From Candidatus Peregrinibacteria bacterium (GTDB lineage Bacteria > Patescibacteriota > Gracilibacteria > UM-FILTER-43-11): a DNA stretch of 6,230 nt. The notes beneath the pieces are model-generated. The model did no database searches, was not told where the DNA came from, and saw only the letters and a program-made list of their open reading frames with translations. The DNA is taken from positions 1 to 6,230 of the forward strand of contig JAUXDO010000069.1 in assembly GCA_030618315.1 (NCBI GenBank), given 5' to 3'. Position 1 is the stretch's first letter. Every line of letters starts with the position of its first letter. A program made the position numbers and the translations under genes. Positions 1 to 6,176 of the stretch are shown piece after piece.

Positions 1-99
1 TAAATTTTCAGTATCACACACCACTTTTGCATGCAATTTGCCCTTGTCTTCCATTACTTCGGCTACTTTGCCTTTGATATGGAGTGTTGCCTTTTCCAT
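1..99 (-). CDS. Hypothetical protein, N-terminal fragment (runs off left edge)
   Basis: Reading leftward from an ATG at 99-97, 33 codons stay open to the window edge, so only the N-terminus is present. The peptide begins MEKATLHIKGKVAEV and continues with a lysine/glutamate-rich stretch and one cysteine (residue 28). It looks like an alternating beta-strand start of a soluble protein, with no signal peptide. I do not recognise the family. The frame stays open upstream to a TGA at 183-181 but has no ATG, GTG or TTG in that stretch, so ATG at 99 is the first usable start. No Shine-Dalgarno match precedes it; the leader is GTTG-rich on the plus strand (101-119). It is divergent from the TIR-STAND operon and probably unrelated to it. 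That this is a real gene rather than a chance frame is inferred from the protein-like composition and the start context. Confidence 0.55.
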   Translation of the reverse strand, partial: MEKATLHIKGKVAEVMEDKGKLHAKVVCDTENL

Positions 100-180
100 G
101 GTTGAGTTGTTGGAGTTGTACTCTCCTAGGGCAACAGTTGAGCCGGAATTGATTTTGACTTTATTTAGAATGGTAAATAA

Positions 181-196
181 TCAGGTAAAAACCTGA
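181..196. repeat. Short perfect hairpin, TCAGGT-AAAA-ACCTGA
   Basis: A 6-bp perfect inverted repeat with a 4-nt AAAA loop lies 82 bp upstream of the minus-strand start. It could be an operator or leader hairpin of the left gene. It is too short, and lacks a T-run on either side, to be called a terminator. A chance occurrence is possible. Confidence 0.35.
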
Positions 197-260
197 ATAG
201 GAGCAAATAAGATAGTAGCCGCTTGGTTTAATTCAAAATTGTTCTAAATAGGGTAGGAGG

Positions 261-303
261 GGAATTTGCGGAATTCCGTGAGTTGTTTGCGGTATTTTGT
301 AAG
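261..303. repeat. GGAATTCC palindrome and 21-bp-period direct repeat
   Basis: CGGAATTCCG (269-278) is a perfect 10-bp palindrome. GGAATT at 261-266 can alternatively pair with AATTCC at 272-277 across a 5-nt loop. The 18 bases at 265-282, beginning TTTGCGG, recur at 286-303 with 14 of 18 identical by my count, giving a 21-bp period. The function is unknown. This looks like eroded repeat DNA rather than a regulatory site of the downstream operon, which starts almost 400 bp away. Confidence 0.4.
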
Positions 304-305
304 GT

Positions 306-331
306 CACGCAAAGGCGGGGAGTCGCAAAGG
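306..331. repeat. Degenerate CGCAAAGG repeat
   Basis: CACGCAAAGG (306-315) and CGCAAAGG (324-331) recur with a 15-bp offset, and a weaker ATGCAAAA follows at 336-343. From memory, short CGCAAAG-type tandem repeats are scattered through intergenic DNA of many Bacteroidota and some other phyla; this appears to be a decayed copy. No role is evident. Confidence 0.4.
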
Positions 332-360
332 TGATATGCAAAATTTGTTTAAACCTGTCT

Positions 361-387
361 CACTGGTTTAAGGCGCAGACTTAAACC
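361..387 (+). repeat. REP-like palindromic unit, left copy (direct orientation)
   Basis: The unit is CACTGGTTTAAG, a 7-nt spacer (GCGCAGA), then CTTAAACC. The stem GGTTTAAG/CTTAAACC (365-372 with 380-387) is a perfect 8 bp. The same unit in the same orientation occurs at 6196-6222 beyond the operon, with 21 of 27 positions identical and all six differences in the spacer. TTAAACC is tandemly duplicated here (381-387 and 388-394), and another TTAAACC lies at 349-355, so GGTTTAA has three possible partners. The shared CACTG flank lies outside the stem, which argues for common descent rather than two chance hairpins. Confidence 0.7.
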
Positions 388-395
388 TTAAACCC

Positions 396-411
396 TGAAT
401 ATTAATATTCA
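396..411. promoter_or_regulatory. Perfect 16-bp palindrome, candidate operator
   Basis: TGAATATTAATATTCA reads identically on both strands with no spacer. Such a site suits a dimeric DNA-binding regulator. It sits between two oppositely oriented REP-like units, so it may instead be the centre of a larger palindromic repeat block. The AT-rich composition makes chance palindromes more likely. It lies 268 bp upstream of the TIR start codon, far for a simple repressor site unless the leader is long. Confidence 0.4.
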
Positions 412-427
412 AGCTGAACTATTGTTT

Positions 428-454
428 GGATTAAGTTACAATCTTAAGCTAGTG
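428..454 (-). repeat. REP-like palindromic unit, inverted copy
   Basis: Read on the minus strand, this stretch aligns without gaps to the right-hand unit at 6196-6222 with 23 of 27 positions identical by my count, including the CACT flank outside the stem and the TTGTAA loop. The core on the plus strand is TTAAG-TTACAAT-CTTAA (431-447). It faces the copy at 361-387 with the 16-bp palindrome between them, an arrangement resembling a bacterial interspersed mosaic element (paired, inverted REPs). Confidence 0.65.
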
Positions 455-500
455 TAAGTTAATGAGGATTATGTAAAATATTTCCTATATTTACTAGCTT
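446..500. repeat. Spaced inverted repeat AAGCTAGT ... ACTAGCTT
   Basis: A perfect 8-bp inverted repeat: arms at 446-453 and 493-500, 39-nt spacer. The left arm is the outer part of the inverted REP-like unit, so the right arm (with TACTAGCTT resembling its CACTAGCTT end) may be the remnant of another unit whose remainder has decayed. An operator or leader hairpin is the alternative. Confidence 0.35.
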
Positions 501-678
501 GAATTAAGTCATGAGTCCTACTAAGCGGACATATTTATTTAGTATTAACGTATAAAATTCAACTATAATAAGAACTGAAATTATTTTTTAAGTAATATAT
601 CGGGAATAAATTGAATTTTTTCTGATGATACCAAATAAACATCGGCTGTAGATCTATTCTCAAACAAGAAAACCAAAC

Positions 679-2235
679 ATGGCACTCGTTCCCGGATTTG
701 AATACGATATATTTATCAGCTATGTGCATGATGATAATGATCCTGAAATTGAAGGAGAAGACGGATGGGTGGATCAGTTTTATAAATACCTCGATACAAA
801 ACTTAATAAACATAACAAAGAAATAAAAATTTGGTGGGATGCAAGAAATCTTGATAAAAGTGAAAAATTTGATATTTCCATAGCTGATGCTTTGGACAAG
901 TCAGCGATTATGATCTGTCTTTATTCAAGGCGATATGCGCAATCAGATTACTGCATTAAGGAGTTAAACCATTTTTATAAAAAGGCTAAATCTGAAAAAA
1001 CCGGATTATTAGTTGAAAATCATTCCCGTATAATACCTTTATTATTATCAAATATTCATCATAATGACTGGCCTGACAATTTACGTGGAACCAGTTCTTT
1101 TACGTTTCATGACGCCAGGGATTCACAGGATTACGGTGATCCTCTTGAAATAAGAACACAGGGCTCGTTCAACGATGAAATGAAAATATTAAGGAGTGAG
1201 TTAGTAAAAATAATGGAGGGTTTTCCTAAAGAACATATCGCTCCGGATAAATCTCAGAAAATTGAACCCTCTTCAGACGAGGATAATCCTTTTGTAATTT
1301 ATTTTGGTGAAGTAAACGACTCTTTGTATGATCGCAGAGATGGTATTATCGCAGAACTAGAAAGCAATGGTTTTAAAATAATATTGGGAGATTCTTCATC
1401 CGCAGAATTTGAAGCCCACCAGCAAATAACCAAAGAAGCTATCGACGGGGCACAATTGGCTGTTCACCTATTAGGGGAATACCCCGGAAAGAAAATAAAA
1501 GAAGCACCAAACGATAAAAGATATCAGCAACAGCAAGTTGAAATTGGATTGGAATCAGCTACACCGCAACTTATATGGATACACGAGGAATTTAAATTTT
1601 CAAAAATTAAGAATAAAGTATATCTTGATTTCTTGAAAAGTTTGGACGATAAATCCCTGATAGCTAAGGATTATGAGTATGTGATTGGCAATGAAGGGAA
1701 TCTTGCAAAAGTCATTCTGGATCATGTCGAACGGTTGGAAGATGAGATCTTTGAAGAGCAAGTGAATGAAAAAGCCAATGGCAGTGCACCATTAAAAGTG
1801 CTTTTGGATACTCATATCGATGACTTTAAAAATGCATTTAACCTGAAAAAGATTCTGAATAAATATAATATTCAACTTATTTTTAATCCTGAAGATGGAG
1901 ATCCCCAAAAAAATATAAAATCTCTGTATAATAATATCAGAGAGGCAAATAAATTCATTTTTTTATATGGGAATGAACGCAACAAAGATTGGGTTGAAAT
2001 ACGTGTTAAAAACACCCTGAAAAAGTTAATGGAATATGACAGGTTCACTCAGGATGTATTTATTTACGTGGCACCACCACCCAAAAGGAGTGAGCTAATT
2101 CAATCTATAAGCATCTCGCAAAGCCCTTTAGTAAAGGTAATTAATAACAGCGATAAACCAACAACTGATGGTGAATTGCTTGTTCAATTTTTAAATGATT
2201 TAAAATTGAAATCGGATGAGCAAGCAAACCTTTAA
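679..2235 (+). CDS. TIR-domain effector protein with two further TIR-like modules
   Basis: The probable effector of the cassette, 518 aa, cytoplasmic: no signal peptide or membrane segment. Residues 8-176 are a TIR domain: box-1 YDIFISY (9-15), a WWD/L motif (52-58) and a SxxYxxSxYCxxEL block (83-96) whose E95 sits where TIR NAD+ hydrolases carry the catalytic glutamate. The usual BB-loop glycine appears to be serine (S61). Two further segments share the strand-helix order: 203-352 (FVIYFGEVN, then AVHLLG at 261-266 and QQQQVEIG with E288) and 371-510 (KVLLDTHI, FIFLYG at 426-431, WVEIR with E440). I infer both are Rossmann/TIR-like, possibly non-catalytic. NAD+ cleavage is known for the family, not shown here. 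ATG 679 is the only start: an in-frame TAG lies at 649-651. The leader is A-rich with no Shine-Dalgarno. The gene overlaps the next by 20 bp. Confidence 0.9.
   Translation: MALVPGFEYDIFISYVHDDNDPEIEGEDGWVDQFYKYLDTKLNKHNKEIKIWWDARNLDKSEKFDISIADALDKSAIMICLYSRRYAQSDYCIKELNHFYKKAKSEKTGLLVENHSRIIPLLLSNIHHNDWPDNLRGTSSFTFHDARDSQDYGDPLEIRTQGSFNDEMKILRSELVKIMEGFPKEHIAPDKSQKIEPSSDEDNPFVIYFGEVNDSLYDRRDGIIAELESNGFKIILGDSSSAEFEAHQQITKEAIDGAQLAVHLLGEYPGKKIKEAPNDKRYQQQQVEIGLESATPQLIWIHEEFKFSKIKNKVYLDFLKSLDDKSLIAKDYEYVIGNEGNLAKVILDHVERLEDEIFEEQVNEKANGSAPLKVLLDTHIDDFKNAFNLKKILNKYNIQLIFNPEDGDPQKNIKSLYNNIREANKFIFLYGNERNKDWVEIRVKNTLKKLMEYDRFTQDVFIYVAPPPKRSELIQSISISQSPLVKVINNSDKPTTDGELLVQFLNDLKLKSDEQANL
2216..2235 (+). 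promoter_or_regulatory. 20-bp gene overlap, likely translational coupling
   Basis: The STAND gene's ATG (2216-2218) lies inside the last codons of the TIR gene, whose TAA is at 2233-2235. The STAND frame is closed by a TGA at 2207-2209, so 2216 is its first possible start, and the family's conserved NPYxGLRPF motif begins at residue 7, confirming it. With no Shine-Dalgarno visible, termination-reinitiation is the simplest way to translate gene 2 at a fixed ratio to gene 1. Confidence 0.65.
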
Positions 2236-5200
2236 TCCATACGTGGGTCTCCGGCCGTTTGATGTTGATGAAAATTTATTGTTCTTCGGCCGTGATGAAC
2301 AAACACTTGAAATATTACAGCGTTTGCATGAAAACCATTTTGTGGCTGTGGTTGGTGGTTCCGGTAGCGGAAAATCTTCAATAATCAGGGCAGGCCTCAT
2401 ACCTGCATTAAAAGGTGGTTATCTTGTTGAAGACAGCAATAAATGGATAATAAGTATCATGAAGCCGGGGCAAAACCCAATGAACAATCTTGCCCGGGCA
2501 ATTTTACAACAAGTCAATCCCGATGCAACAGGTACTGACATTGAAGGCCTTGTGAAAGCATTGAAAAGAGAAGGCGTTGCTGCCATCGTTAAACTTTTTG
2601 AACCCATTAAAAAAGAGCAAAATGCAAACTTCTTTTTATTGGTCGATCAGTTTGAAGAATTGTTCCGGTTTGCCCTGGAGCAAAGAGATTCGGAGAAAAT
2701 AACTGAAACCATCGACTTTGTTAACATACTATTAAAACTGTCGAAACAAAATGTAATTTCCTTCTTCGTTGTTATCACCATGCGGTCCGACTTTATTGGT
2801 GATTGTGCCAGGTTTTATGATTTACCACAGGCCTTGAATAAAAGCCAATACCTGGTGCCACGCTTAAATCGCAGGCAACTTAAGATGGTGATCGAAAGCC
2901 CGGCAAAATTATTTGGCGGTAAACTTAACCCCATACTTACTACCCGTTTGCTGAATGAATTGGGAAAGGTAAAAGATGAATTACCCCTGCTGCAGCATGC
3001 CCTGATGCGCATGTGGGAATTTGAGATGGATGTGGATAAGAATGGAGAGCTCGATCTGAATGATTACCAAAAAATTGGTGGTATTGAAAAGGCACTTTCC
3101 AAACATGCCGATGAGGCACTTGATGGTATGAGTGCTGAAGATTTGTTGTTGACCAAACATATTTTTCAGGCGCTGACCTCCATAGATGAAAACGGGCGAA
3201 AGGTAAGGCGCCCGGTTTTGCTAAGCCAGTTGAAAGAGCTTACCGGTGCTAAGGAAGAAAAACTGCTTGACATCATTGACCGTTTTATCGAAGAAAAAAG
3301 GTCTTTCTTAATGGTAAACAAAGCGGGTGCCAACGACAAAGTAATCGACATTTCTCACGAGAGTTTAATTCGCCAATGGAAAACACTTAGTGAATGGGTG
3401 GATGAGGAAGATAAATCAGCCACCATTTATTTGCAGCTAAATGAAGCTGTAAAGCTGCACCAGGAGGGTAAAAAAGACTTTTTAACGGGTAGCGAACTTC
3501 AATTTGCACTTGACTGGTATGATAAATTTAACCCTGCCGCACCTTGGGCAAACCGGTACAAAAAAGGATTTGAAGAAAGTGTTGAATATCTTTATGAAAG
3601 TAAGAAGGAACGTAGTAGCTTAGTACTAACAAAAAAAAGGCAAAAAAGAAAGCGATTAATACTTAATAGCACAATCTCAGGGCTTTTTATTTTTTTAGTG
3701 CTAGTGACCTTTTCCTATATTAACTCAAAGAAATTAAATCAAGAAATTCGTTTACAACAATCGGTGTCGGACTCGTTAGCCAATGTGGCTCAAACACAAA
3801 GATTAGTAGCAGAAGAAAAATCTAAAAATGCAATTAGACAAAAAAACAAGGCGGATTCTACAGCTATTATTGCTAGTCAACAGAGAATAATAGCAGAAGT
3901 ACGAACGAAAGAAATGATTCGTCAAAAAATTAAGGCAGATTCTATAGCTATCGTTGCAAGTGAACAAAGAATATTAGCAGAAGAACGAACGAAAGAAGTG
4001 ATTCGTCTAAAAAATAAGTCAGATTCTACAGCTATTGTTGCTAGTCAACAGAGAACATTAGCAGAAGAAAGAACGAAAGAAGCGATTCTTCAGAAAAAAA
4101 GGGCAGACAGTGCAGTCATTATAGCTAAAGAACAAATGAATAAAGCCCAAGCGAATTATTTAATATCCTCAGCATATAGAAATGTTAATAACGATCCTAC
4201 ATTAGCATTGAATCTGGCAATAGAAGCGATGAGTCTCCCTGGTTATGATACTTTTAAAAAAGACGCCCTTAAAATATACCGGGAAAATTCATTTTACAAA
4301 ATAGTTGCCAAACATCAGCTAAGAATCAATTCAATAGCTTTTTCTCCAGATGGTAACAGTATTCTTATCGGCTCCGAAGACAGTACAGTGTACCTGGTGG
4401 ATCTTAAAGGAAAGAAAATAGGTGAATTTAATCATAGTAGTTCAGTTTCATCTGTAACATTTTCACCAGATGGTAAAACTATACTTACTGGATCTTTTGA
4501 CCGAACAGCCCGCCTGTGGGATCTTAAAGGAAATAAAGTAGCAGCATTTGATCATAGAAGACCAGTTCTATCAGTTGCTTTTTCTCCGGATGGTAAAAAG
4601 ATTCTTACTAGCTCTGATGACGGATATGCGCGTCTCTGGAACTTGAAAGGAAAAGAATTAAAACAATTTATCGGATCTAGCTACAGAATCAATTCTGTTT
4701 CTTTTTCTCCTGACGGTAAATGGATACTTGTAGGTTATAAAAATAAAAAACCTAGCTTATGGAATATAAAGGGAAATATGATAGCAGAATTTGATCATAG
4801 AAGTTCAGTAATATCTTTAGCATTTTCCCCAAACGGAAAAAACATAATCACCAGTTCAGAGGATGGTTACGCATTCCTATGGAACTTGAATGGAAAGATG
4901 TTAAAGTCTTTCAGGTTATATGGTGGGTCAGGTGTTATCAATTCCATAACGTTTTCACCAGACGGCAGAAAAATACTTACTGGCTCAAGCGACAAGATAG
5001 CCCGCTTGTGGAATTTGAATGGAGAAATGATACGGGAATTTTCAGGACATACAAGTTTGATTAATTTGGTAGCTTTTTCACCCGATGGAAAGTCAATTCT
5101 TACTTCTTCCAATGATGGGACATTACGTTTGTGGAAATTGAAGGGGTTGATATTTCAGGAATTTTTTAGTCATTCAGGACATATTGTGTCTTTAGCATAT

Positions 5201-6136
5201 TCACCAGATGGCAAAACTATTCTATCCGGTGATGATTATGGTAAAGCCCATCTTTGGAATTTGAATGGTGGCTTGATACAGGAATTTATTGGTCATTCAG
5301 GATCGATAAGATCCGTAGCTTTTTCACCTGATGGAAGATACATTCTAACTGGGTCTGGGGACAAGACTGCCCGCCTATGGACTGTGAATGGAGAAATACT
5401 TAAAGAATTCAATGTTGAGTTTGTTGATTTTGAGAAAGTAGAATTAATTGACGAATATTCGGACGATTATTACGGAGTTATTAATTCTGTTGCTTTTTCC
5501 CCTGATGGTCAAAGTATCATTACCGGCTCCGATGATCTTACAGCACGTCTATGGAATTTGAATGGTGACTTGATACAGGAATTTATTGGTCATTCAAGTA
5601 TTGTTTACTCTGTTGCTTTTTCCCCTGATGGTCAAAGTTTCATTACAGGCTCCGAGGATTTTACAGCACGTCTATGGAATTTGAATAGTGGCTTCATACA
5701 GGAATTTATTGGTCATTCAAGTGCCGTCTTCTCTGTAGCTTTTTCATCTGATGGCAAAAAAATTCTAACAGGATCCGACGATAATACAGCCATCTTATGG
5801 AATGTTGAAGGAAAGATTATACAATACTTTAGAGGAAAAGGGCAATCCGATTTTGTTAGTGCCGTAAACTTTTCTCCTGATAATAAAACAATACTTACAA
5901 CTTTTGAAGCTTCAGTCTGTGTTTGGAATTTAAATGGTTGGATTATCCAAGAGATTAATGACGATTATCTTATTGGAGCTACAGCTTTTTCACCTGATGG
6001 AAAATCAATTGTTATTGGAGGCGATAAGGGAATTATTCAAATATGGGATGTTGCCATGACACTTGAAGACTATCTTAAAAGTGGATGGCTTGAGCCTTTA
6101 ACAAAGGAGCAAAAAAAAGAGTTTGGGATTGAGTGA
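2216..6136 (+). CDS. Membrane-anchored nSTAND1 NTPase with coiled-coil stalk and 14 WD40 repeats
   Basis: Probable sensor-switch of the cassette, 1306 aa. The nSTAND1 module (about 7-395) opens with NPYVGLRPF (7-15) and FFGR (23-26). Walker A is GGSGSGKS (47-54, K53); Walker B is FFLLVDQFEE (139-148, D144). TMRSD (188-192) and LPLLQHALMRMW (256-267) follow, then a winged-helix end, IDISHESLIRQW (377-388). STAND proteins bind ATP and oligomerise on ligand sensing. A basic KKRQKRKR (473-480) precedes one hydrophobic helix (481-502). Next come a 28-residue-repeat coiled coil (517-647), a helical linker with LALNLAIEAM (663-672) and fourteen WD40 repeats (about 697-1281). By the positive-inside rule the C-terminal half would be outside the cytoplasm. 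No caspase, protease, nuclease or other effector domain is fused, and no death-like adaptor precedes the NTPase, so output presumably goes through the TIR protein just upstream. The ligand is unknown. Confidence 0.92.
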   Translation: MSKQTFNPYVGLRPFDVDENLLFFGRDEQTLEILQRLHENHFVAVVGGSGSGKSSIIRAGLIPALKGGYLVEDSNKWIISIMKPGQNPMNNLARAILQQVNPDATGTDIEGLVKALKREGVAAIVKLFEPIKKEQNANFFLLVDQFEELFRFALEQRDSEKITETIDFVNILLKLSKQNVISFFVVITMRSDFIGDCARFYDLPQALNKSQYLVPRLNRRQLKMVIESPAKLFGGKLNPILTTRLLNELGKVKDELPLLQHALMRMWEFEMDVDKNGELDLNDYQKIGGIEKALSKHADEALDGMSAEDLLLTKHIFQALTSIDENGRKVRRPVLLSQLKELTGAKEEKLLDIIDRFIEEKRSFLMVNKAGANDKVIDISHESLIRQWKTLSEWVDEEDKSATIYLQLNEAVKLHQEGKKDFLTGSELQFALDWYDKFNPAAPWANRYKKGFEESVEYLYESKKERSSLVLTKKRQKRKRLILNSTISGLFIFLVLVTFSYINSKKLNQEIRLQQSVSDSLANVAQTQRLVAEEKSKNAIRQKNKADSTAIIASQQRIIAEVRTKEMIRQKIKADSIAIVASEQRILAEERTKEVIRLKNKSDSTAIVASQQRTLAEERTKEAILQKKRADSAVIIAKEQMNKAQANYLISSAYRNVNNDPTLALNLAIEAMSLPGYDTFKKDALKIYRENSFYKIVAKHQLRINSIAFSPDGNSILIGSEDSTVYLVDLKGKKIGEFNHSSSVSSVTFSPDGKTILTGSFDRTARLWDLKGNKVAAFDHRRPVLSVAFSPDGKKILTSSDDGYARLWNLKGKELKQFIGSSYRINSVSFSPDGKWILVGYKNKKPSLWNIKGNMIAEFDHRSSVISLAFSPNGKNIITSSEDGYAFLWNLNGKMLKSFRLYGGSGVINSITFSPDGRKILTGSSDKIARLWNLNGEMIREFSGHTSLINLVAFSPDGKSILTSSNDGTLRLWKLKGLIFQEFFSHSGHIVSLAYSPDGKTILSGDDYGKAHLWNLNGGLIQEFIGHSGSIRSVAFSPDGRYILTGSGDKTARLWTVNGEILKEFNVEFVDFEKVELIDEYSDDYYGVINSVAFSPDGQSIITGSDDLTARLWNLNGDLIQEFIGHSSIVYSVAFSPDGQSFITGSEDFTARLWNLNSGFIQEFIGHSSAVFSVAFSSDGKKILTGSDDNTAILWNVEGKIIQYFRGKGQSDFVSAVNFSPDNKTILTTFEASVCVWNLNGWIIQEINDDYLIGATAFSPDGKSIVIGGDKGIIQIWDVAMTLEDYLKSGWLEPLTKEQKKEFGIE
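3656..3721 (+). other. Transmembrane segment within the STAND protein
   Basis: Codons 481-502 encode an uninterrupted hydrophobic run containing ISGLFIFLVLVTFSYI, long enough for one membrane helix. The preceding KKRQKRKR would hold the NTPase side in the cytoplasm. The only other hydrophobic stretches in the protein are short NTPase and propeller strands. Single transmembrane helices between the NTPase and repeat sensor occur in other nSTAND proteins; the topology here is inferred. Confidence 0.75.
3764..4156 (+). repeat. 84-bp tandem repeats encoding a 28-residue coiled-coil unit
   Basis: Four full in-frame 84-bp units start at 3764, 3848, 3932 and 4016, followed by a partial fifth from 4100. 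Each encodes xxDS(x)AxxAxxQRxxAEExxKxxIxxK, with DS exactly 28 residues apart (519, 547, 575, 603, 631). Twenty-eight residues are four heptads, consistent with a continuous left-handed coiled coil. Units 2-4 are very similar in DNA, the first and last more diverged, suggesting expansion from the centre. The stalk directly follows the membrane helix. Confidence 0.85.
4304..6058 (+). repeat. Fourteen WD40 repeats, about 41 residues each
   Basis: Each blade has the pattern hxSVAFSPDGKxILTGSxDxTARLWNLNGxxIQEF. I count fourteen, with SPDG-like motifs at residues 710, 750, 790, 831, 871, 914, 955, 996, 1037, 1094, 1135, 1177, 1220 and 1259. Fourteen blades make two seven-bladed propellers. Blade 4 departs most, with KNKKPSLWN replacing DxTARLWN. 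Between blades 9 and 10 lies an acidic insertion (about 1066-1087, ELIDEYSDDYYG at its end), the only long interruption. The array is the presumed ligand- or partner-binding surface. Confidence 0.9.
5486..5721 (+). repeat. Near-identical duplicated WD40 blade DNA (2 x 113 bp)
   Basis: Bases 5486-5598 and 5609-5721 are the same 113-bp sequence with seven differences by my count, offset by 123 bp (one 41-residue blade). The junction encoding WNLNGGLIQEFIGHS occurs a third time at about 5255-5300. This DNA-level similarity, well above that of the first seven blades, points to recent blade duplication or gene conversion in the second propeller. Confidence 0.8.
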
Positions 6137-6176
6137 TATTTTTCGATTGGCTTTGGAGCAGAAATTAAAACGAAAC

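Larger units (their letters stand above)
100..678. other. Gene-free, repeat-rich intergenic region upstream of the operon
   Basis: No credible coding frame is visible on either strand in these 579 bases. The left half is mixed in composition and holds a small hairpin (181-196), a GGAATTCC palindrome cluster (261-278) and a degenerate CGCAAAG repeat (306-331). The middle (348-454) holds two REP-like units in opposite orientation around a 16-bp palindrome. The right part (455-678) is a very AT-rich leader to the TIR gene. The operon promoter must lie on this side, since the neighbouring gene is divergent, but I found no convincing match to the Bacteroidota -7 TAnnTTTG / -33 TTTG pattern, nor a Shine-Dalgarno before either gene. 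Confidence 0.8.

Noticed and set aside
420..428. TATTGTTTG as a Bacteroidota -7 promoter element
   Set aside because: The spacing is one base too long for TAnnTTTG, no TTTG lies 18-21 bases upstream, and it partly overlaps the REP-like unit. It is the closest match, but not convincing.
361..454. CRISPR array or integron attC site
   Set aside because: There are only two units, in opposite orientation and with unequal spacing, which is not an array. The stems do not match the GTTRRRY/RYYYAAC boxes of attC.
486..493. TATATTTA as a -7 element
   Set aside because: It lacks the terminal G, there is no -33 TTTG at the right distance, and such matches are expected in AT-rich DNA.
559..813. Minus-strand 84-codon open frame across the start of the TIR gene
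   Set aside because: It overlaps the well-supported TIR domain, and its product is an unstructured mix of Ile, Phe and Tyr typical of the antisense of AT-rich coding DNA.
2205..2240. Programmed frameshift fusing the TIR and STAND proteins
   Set aside because: No slippery heptamer was seen near the overlap, and a good ATG precedes the conserved nSTAND1 N-terminus; coupled initiation is simpler.
2200..5112. Several minus-strand frames of 61-81 codons and a plus-strand one at 4879-5064 inside the STAND gene
   Set aside because: All lie within strong STAND, Walker or WD40 coding sequence in other frames; the WD40 ones are simply repeat shadows.
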